From: an uncultured Prevotellaceae bacterium
GTDB taxonomy: Bacteria; Bacteroidota; Bacteroidia; Bacteroidales; Bacteroidaceae
Assembly: GCA_946186505.1 (NCBI GenBank)
Contig: CAMHNI010000002.1
Location: forward strand, 62,001 to 126,000
DNA: 64,000 nt
Reading direction: 5' to 3'
The notes under the pieces are model-generated. The model saw only the letters and a program-made list of their open reading frames with translations, did not search any database and had not been told where the DNA came from. The position numbers were made by a program, and so were the translations under genes. Below, piece by piece: positions 59,395-64,000 of this stretch. Every line of letters starts with the position of its first letter. Positions within the stretch are counted from its first letter, which is position 1.

Positions 59395-61119
59395 ATGAAA
59401 AAGATTCTTTCTATAATATTTGCAAGCGTCGCGCTGAGTTCGTGTGTCGACACGGTTATCCTGCCTGACAACAAGACCGTCGACGACGACTTCTGGCAGA
59501 AGAAGAGCGAGGTGGAGGCTGTCGTGGCTACGGCATATGCACAGCTGCGCGACCAGGCCGCCATTCGCAATATGATTGTATGGGGCGACTTCCGCTCCGA
59601 CGAGCTCACAGTGGCCTCGTCGCTGCCCACCAGTGCTGCCTACCGCACGGCCCTGCAGCAGATTTACTCGCTCAACATCGAGACCGAGAACTCGTTCACG
59701 TCGTGGTATCCCTTCTACTCGGCTATCAACTACTGCAACCTCGTGCTCGAGAAGGCTGAGGACGTGATAGCCGTCGACCCCGACTATATGCGCGGCGACT
59801 ACGATGCCAACAAGGCGCAGATGCTCGCCCTGCGTGCGTTCTGCTATTACTACCTGACGAAGGTGTTCCACGATATCCCCGTGACGCCCGGTGCCTACCT
59901 CAACAGCAGCGCCGACCTGAATGCGCTGCAGGCCACTCCCGACAGTGTGATCACCATGTGTATCAACGACCTGAAGGAGGCCTCTAAGTATGCCGTTCCT
60001 GCCAATACGTTCGGCGACTGGCGCGACAAGGGCTACCTGAACCAGGACGGCATCAACGCCGTTCTTGCCGACATCTACCTCTGGCGCGCCTCCATCAACC
60101 GCGACGCTGCCGACTATGAGGCCTGTGTCGAGTACTGCAACAAGGTCATTGCCGCCAAGAAGGAGGCCTACGAGCTGACTCCTTCGCGCCGCCGCATGGG
60201 TGGCGACGACGAGAAGCTGGACTACTATCTCTCCAGCTACAGCGATATGTACAGCGACCTTTTCGGCCAGAGCGGACAGAATGCCGACGAGAGCATCTTC
60301 GAGCTGCAGTTCCGTCTCTCGAATGCCGCCAACACCGGACTCGACCAGATGTACTACCGTTACAACAGTGCCAGCGGCAACGGCTACGGCTACCTGAAGG
60401 CATCGAAGGTGTACGGCTCGGTCGACGCCACCGGTAAGGGCGTCTGGATGAACAGCGCCGACCAGCGCCTGTTCGAATACGTCTACGACGCCACGGGTAC
60501 TGCCGAGCAGTACGACGTGCGCAAGTTTGTGGCACTCTCGTCAGCCGGCACGAACAACACGGCCGAGGGCAGCCCCTCGGGCGGTCGTACGAACACGATG
60601 AACCGCAACTGGATCTTCTACCGCCTCACCGACGTGATGCTGATGAAGGCCGAGGCCCTGGTGCAGCTCTACGAGCTGGGCGGCAAGGCTGAGGGCGACA
60701 CCCGCAACGAGGAGGCCTTCAACATCTGCAAGTTCATCAACGACCGTGCACTCTCTGACGCCAACAAGACGTCGTACGCACTGAAGTACACCACCTACCG
60801 CGACCGCATGGAGGAGCTCGTGATGGCCGAGCGTGCCCGTGAGCTCTGCTTCGAGGGCAAGCGCTGGTTCGACCTCATGCGCTTCAACTACCGTCACACT
60901 GCGCAGAAGGCCGACCTCAAGAAGAAGCTGACCGAAGGCTTCGTGACCAACAGCGACGAATTCTTAGAGCTGGCACTCCGCAAGTATGCCGTGCCTACTG
61001 CCATGCGGGCCAAGATTCGCGACGAGCGCTATCTCTACATGCCGATCAATCAGGACGAGGTCGAGCTGAACCCCAACCTCGTGCAGAACCCTGTGTATAA
61101 ATCTTCGTCCAAGTATTAA
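59395..61119 (+). CDS. SusD/RagB-family glycan-binding lipoprotein
   Basis: 574 residues with lipoprotein signal MKKILSIIFASVALSSC (Cys17). The SusD fold shows an N-terminal TPR-like part (DDFWQKKSEVEAVVATAYAQ, SINYCNLVLEKAEDVI-type segment, LALRAFCYYYLTKVFHDIPV), the conserved GYLNQDGINAVLADIYLWRA helix, and the C-terminal RMEELVMAERARELCFEGKRW then FDLMRF motif, ending YLYMPINQDEVELNPNL. It forms the hinged lid on SusC and binds the ligand at the cell surface. Confidence 0.95.
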   Translation: MKKILSIIFASVALSSCVDTVILPDNKTVDDDFWQKKSEVEAVVATAYAQLRDQAAIRNMIVWGDFRSDELTVASSLPTSAAYRTALQQIYSLNIETENSFTSWYPFYSAINYCNLVLEKAEDVIAVDPDYMRGDYDANKAQMLALRAFCYYYLTKVFHDIPVTPGAYLNSSADLNALQATPDSVITMCINDLKEASKYAVPANTFGDWRDKGYLNQDGINAVLADIYLWRASINRDAADYEACVEYCNKVIAAKKEAYELTPSRRRMGGDDEKLDYYLSSYSDMYSDLFGQSGQNADESIFELQFRLSNAANTGLDQMYYRYNSASGNGYGYLKASKVYGSVDATGKGVWMNSADQRLFEYVYDATGTAEQYDVRKFVALSSAGTNNTAEGSPSGGRTNTMNRNWIFYRLTDVMLMKAEALVQLYELGGKAEGDTRNEEAFNICKFINDRALSDANKTSYALKYTTYRDRMEELVMAERARELCFEGKRWFDLMRFNYRHTAQKADLKKKLTEGFVTNSDEFLELALRKYAVPTAMRAKIRDERYLYMPINQDEVELNPNLVQNPVYKSSSKY

Positions 61120-61143
61120 TATAATAAGGTAAAAAGTAAAGAT

Positions 61144-63375
61144 ATGATTACCAAAGTAAAATATCTCATCTGTGCAATCTGCGTCGTCTGCGGTTCAATC
61201 GCCTGTACGGAGGAACCCGACGGGTCGAACCTCTTCTCGTCCGACGAGAAGACCATCGCCGAGCTGCTGCGCGACCGCCCCGAACTGAGCGCCTTCTACC
61301 GCATACTCGAGAAAGGCGGATTCGACAAGTATATGGGCACATACGGACAGTACACCTGCTTCGCACCGATGAACGACGGCGTGAACGCCTATCTGGATAG
61401 TCTCTATAACGACGAGTCGTACCTCATCTCGAAGGCCAAGCAGAAGCACAACGGCATCAAGGAAGACGCCGGCTGGAGCAGCCTCGACGTGATGGCTAAG
61501 GTGAACCTGATGCCCGACTCGCTGTGCGACGACATCGCACGCTTCCACCTCTCGGGTGAGGAGCACCTGCAGGTCGACCTCGACGGTACGGCCACTACAT
61601 GGACCACGATGAAGACGGGCCGCAGCATCCGCGTGGGCACCTTCGGCGTCGATGCCTACAATCAGGACTACGTCGGACTGACCAGCCTGAACGACATCTC
61701 GGCCATCGTCGACGGCGACATCGAGGCCATCAACGGTATTCTTCACGTCTGCTCGACCGTCATTCCACGCTCCGACCGCACCACTGACGACCAGCTGCGC
61801 GTCGAGGGCGAGAAAGACCTCAGCATCTTCTACGCAGCCCTCGAGGCTACAGGCTATACCGACACGCTGACCATCGAGGCCAAGCGCCATCCCGACGGCA
61901 CGCCGGTGACCTACGACCTGGGTACCAACCACAACGACCGCGACGGCAACTCGCTCTACTACCCCAAGGAGTGTATGGTGAAGTGGACCGTCTTTGCCGA
62001 GACCGACGACGTGTTCCGCGCTGCCGGCATCAACAGCTTCGACGACCTGAAGAAGAAGTGTGCTGAGTGGTATGCCGGTTCGGCTGCCTGGTACGACTAT
62101 ATCAACGAGAAGGGCATCACCATCAGCACGGGCGACGACTACACCAACCGGTTCAACGTGGTGAACATGTTCGTGGCCTATCACATCCTGCGTGCAGGCA
62201 TGCCCATCGACCGCATCGTCTACGAGAAGAACGCACAGACCAACTCGTCGTGGAACTTCTGCTTCGGCTACGAGCCTCAGGAGTACTTCGAGACGATGCT
62301 CCCCAACACCATCCTGAAGGTGTGGGAGACCAACCCCAAGACCACTAAGGACCTGTGGCTGAACCGCTACCTGACGAACAACACGCTGACCTCGAAGCTC
62401 GGACTCTTCGGAACACCGGGCGACGGCGACCACGTGCTGAAGTTCGCCGGCGTACCCGTCGACCGCAACAGCAGCGTTGAGACCCTCAACGGCTATATCC
62501 ACCGCATCAAGGGTATCCTGAAGTACGACGAGAACGCCCGTAACGCCCTCTATGAGCGCCTGCGCTTCGACTCGTCGACCTTCCTCTACGAGCTCATCAA
62601 CAACGGACTTCGCGGCGCTACGCCCGCCGAGGTGAGCGCCCTCAACGGCGGCGGCGACGGCAACCGCGTGGCCTTCCAGAACAACTACTTCGACAACATC
62701 GTCTGCTACAACCCCGGTACGCTGCTCCGCTTCAACGTGATGGGCGCCTGGCGTGCACATAACTCTGACCAGTTCCAGGGTTGGGACGTCTACGACTTCG
62801 CCATCAAGTTGCCTCACGTGCCTACGGGCGAGTATGAGCTTCGTATTATCTATCCTCCGATGGCACGCGGCGGACTGATGCAGTTCTATCTCGGCAACTC
62901 GTCGAAACAGTCGGATATGGTGGCCATCGGCATCCCCTTCGACGCCTGCGCCAACCCCTATCAGGACGCTACCATCGGTTATGAGGACATCGTGAACCGC
63001 GCCGACGACGAGACATCGGACTGCGGCGTCGAGAGCGACCAGCGTATGCACGTGCGCGGCTATATGCGTGCTCCGGCATCCTTCTCGCGTGGTACCTATA
63101 ATTCGATTACCGACCCGCTGACCTATTCAGAGGACGACATCTACTCGGCTGCCAGCCAGATTATCGGCTCCACCAGCTGCCGCTCGGAGACCGGCTACGG
63201 CACGATGATGCTGCGCCGCATTATCACCACCCAGCGCTTTGAGCAGGGCAAGGACTACTGGCTGCGCATCAAGAACCTGGTGAACGACACCAACCTCGGC
63301 TGGTCGTTCGACTTCGTGGAACTGGTGCCGCTCGACATCGTCAACAGTCAGACCATGACCGAGGACTGGTACTAA
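61144..63375 (+). CDS. FAS1-domain lipoprotein with C-terminal sandwich, SusCD partner
   Basis: 743 residues; signal MITKVKYLICAICVVCGSIAC (lipidated Cys21). FAS1 domain 1 (about 35-210): LSAFYRILEKGGFDKYMGTY, then TCFAPMNDGVNAYLDSLYN and GILHVCSTVIP. FAS1 domain 2 (about 220-465): LSIFYAALEATGYTDTLTIE, KWTVFAETDDVFRAAGINSF, and LNGYIHRIKGIL. Residues about 500-740 form a beta-rich module (RFNVMGAWRAHNSDQFQGWD, GEYELRIIYPPMARGGLMQF) resembling carbohydrate-binding or lipid-anchored surface modules. Position right after SusD is where surface glycan-binding proteins usually sit. Ligand unknown. Confidence 0.85.
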   Translation: MITKVKYLICAICVVCGSIACTEEPDGSNLFSSDEKTIAELLRDRPELSAFYRILEKGGFDKYMGTYGQYTCFAPMNDGVNAYLDSLYNDESYLISKAKQKHNGIKEDAGWSSLDVMAKVNLMPDSLCDDIARFHLSGEEHLQVDLDGTATTWTTMKTGRSIRVGTFGVDAYNQDYVGLTSLNDISAIVDGDIEAINGILHVCSTVIPRSDRTTDDQLRVEGEKDLSIFYAALEATGYTDTLTIEAKRHPDGTPVTYDLGTNHNDRDGNSLYYPKECMVKWTVFAETDDVFRAAGINSFDDLKKKCAEWYAGSAAWYDYINEKGITISTGDDYTNRFNVVNMFVAYHILRAGMPIDRIVYEKNAQTNSSWNFCFGYEPQEYFETMLPNTILKVWETNPKTTKDLWLNRYLTNNTLTSKLGLFGTPGDGDHVLKFAGVPVDRNSSVETLNGYIHRIKGILKYDENARNALYERLRFDSSTFLYELINNGLRGATPAEVSALNGGGDGNRVAFQNNYFDNIVCYNPGTLLRFNVMGAWRAHNSDQFQGWDVYDFAIKLPHVPTGEYELRIIYPPMARGGLMQFYLGNSSKQSDMVAIGIPFDACANPYQDATIGYEDIVNRADDETSDCGVESDQRMHVRGYMRAPASFSRGTYNSITDPLTYSEDDIYSAASQIIGSTSCRSETGYGTMMLRRIITTQRFEQGKDYWLRIKNLVNDTNLGWSFDFVELVPLDIVNSQTMTEDWY

Positions 63376-63376
63376 A

Positions 63377-63555
63377 AGCCCACCCAAGCCCTCCCAAAGG
63401 GAGGGATGTTGGATTAGACTTGCAACAGAATTATTACAATCATCAATTATATATATAAAATGAGTAATATCAAATACAGAAATATGACAGGCAAGGCTCG
63501 TAAGTGGCTCTTCTGTGTCTTGACATCCCTCCCTTTGGGAGGGCTTGGGTGGGCT
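63377..63555. repeat. REPIN-like inverted pair of 33-bp hairpin units
   Basis: 63377-63409 and 63523-63555 are perfect 33-base inverted copies, each a hairpin CCCTCCC-AAA-GGGAGGG preceded by CCCACCCAAG. The first begins one base after the stop of the previous gene. The second lies in the coding sequence of the next gene's signal peptide. The architecture matches the hairpin pairs inside the 333-bp repeats. Confidence 0.85.
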
Positions 63556-64000
63556 CTCGCCTCCTGTTCCGATTACGACGACTACAACTCGGTGCCGGCC
63601 GATGCGCGCCCAGGTGCCAACAAGACGTTGTGGGAGAATATCAGCAGCGACCAGCAGCTGACGAAGTTTGCTGCCCTTGCCCAGAAGTGCAAGTTCTCGG
63701 AAGCCCTCAACAGCTCCCGCTTCTATACGGTCTGGGCACCTGTCGACGGTGCCATCAGCGATGCCGACTACCAGCGCTTGATGGGCAGCGACAGCGCCAC
63801 CATCGTGAAGCAGTTCATGCAGCATCACATCACGGAGTACAACTACCCCGTGTCGGCGGCTCAGGACAGTGCCACCATCATCACGCTCAACGCCAAGCAC
63901 CATCCCTTCACGCAGACCGGCTTCGACGGCTTCTCGTATGGCGAGGTCAACATTCCCTCGGCCAACGGTGTGATGCACAAGCTCAACGGCATGTCGGAGT
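63460..64000 (+). CDS. FAS1-domain lipoprotein, 3' end outside the window
   Basis: 180 residues visible. The start MSNIKYRNMTGKARKWLFCV runs into TSLPLGGLGWALASC, with a lipobox LASC (Cys36). The hydrophobic core TSLPLGGLGWA is written by one arm of the inverted hairpin pair. The FAS1 domain follows: LTKFAALAQKCKFSEALNSS, then RFYTVWAPVDGAISDADYQR, VKQFMQHHITEYNYPV, and NGVMHKLNGM near the edge. It is the third fasciclin protein of the operon. An ATG at 63484 is an alternative start. Confidence 0.85.
   Translation, partial: MSNIKYRNMTGKARKWLFCVLTSLPLGGLGWALASCSDYDDYNSVPADARPGANKTLWENISSDQQLTKFAALAQKCKFSEALNSSRFYTVWAPVDGAISDADYQRLMGSDSATIVKQFMQHHITEYNYPVSAAQDSATIITLNAKHHPFTQTGFDGFSYGEVNIPSANGVMHKLNGMSE

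Noticed and set aside
61195..63051. 618-codon minus-strand frame opposite the FAS1 lipoprotein
   Set aside because: Same antisense shadow effect; the plus strand has a lipobox, FAS1 boxes and operon context.

Overview
This window looks like chromosomal DNA of a gut or rumen Bacteroidales bacterium, most likely Prevotella in the broad sense (an inference). The evidence is Bacteroidetes-type promoters (a TAnnTTTG -7 box, often with TTTG about 20 bases upstream) in front of most genes, weak Shine-Dalgarno signals, a SusC/SusD pair, secreted proteins ending in a short DLxGRxV...GlYIxxGKKVVIK tail, and Bacteroidales-specific families (DUF4827, DUF6249, VapE/DUF3874 proteins). No rRNA, tRNA, CRISPR array or complete insertion sequence was recognised.

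Layout. 0-6 kb: the end of a membrane-bound AraC-like regulator, an ArsR repressor with three matching palindromes around it, a GH43-GH29 fusion enzyme, a second GH43-type gene cut off against a cyclophilin, and the cyclophilin. 6-14.6 kb: small secreted proteins, a cation efflux carrier, an ECF sigma operon and a GNAT enzyme, interrupted by two copies of a 333-bp repeat, a truncated acetyltransferase remnant, and an 11-bp tandem array present in two inverted arms around a perfect palindrome. 14.6-21.2 kb: a leftward block of housekeeping genes (NrnA-like phosphoesterase, DUF4827 lipoprotein, GlmM, sugar porter, M13 peptidase). 21-31 kb: a GH128-like secreted glycosidase with a 51-residue peptide directly behind it, a nitroreductase, a serine-type sulfatase translationally overlapping its maturase, a free-standing ribonucleotide-reductase C-terminal domain, FolB, amidase and MlaD. 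31-36 kb: dnaA, then a motif-rich noncoding stretch and a VapE-like primase/helicase followed by the orphan tail of a lost secreted protein. 36-64 kb: an alginate-lyase-family protein, a BtuB-like receptor, an MG2-type protein, two divergent PL11 rhamnogalacturonan lyases (one carrying a long beta-repeat extension), a large secreted protein of unknown function, and an operon FAS1-SusC-SusD-FAS1-FAS1 that runs off the right edge.

How it works together. Pectin (rhamnogalacturonan I) attack by the PL11 enzymes, debranching by GH43/GH29, sulfate removal by the sulfatase/maturase pair and import through a sugar porter fit a plant or mucin glycan degrader. The SusC/SusD operon has no enzyme of its own inside the window; its partners are three lipoproteins with fasciclin domains, which makes its substrate unclear and is the most interesting system here.

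Genome dynamics. Three kinds of short repeats recur: hairpin units arranged as inverted pairs (REPIN-like), perfect period-7 repeats next to start codons or inside coding sequence, and tandem 11-bp and 22-bp arrays. Several gene remnants sit at their edges. In two places a repeat has become the coding sequence of a signal peptide.
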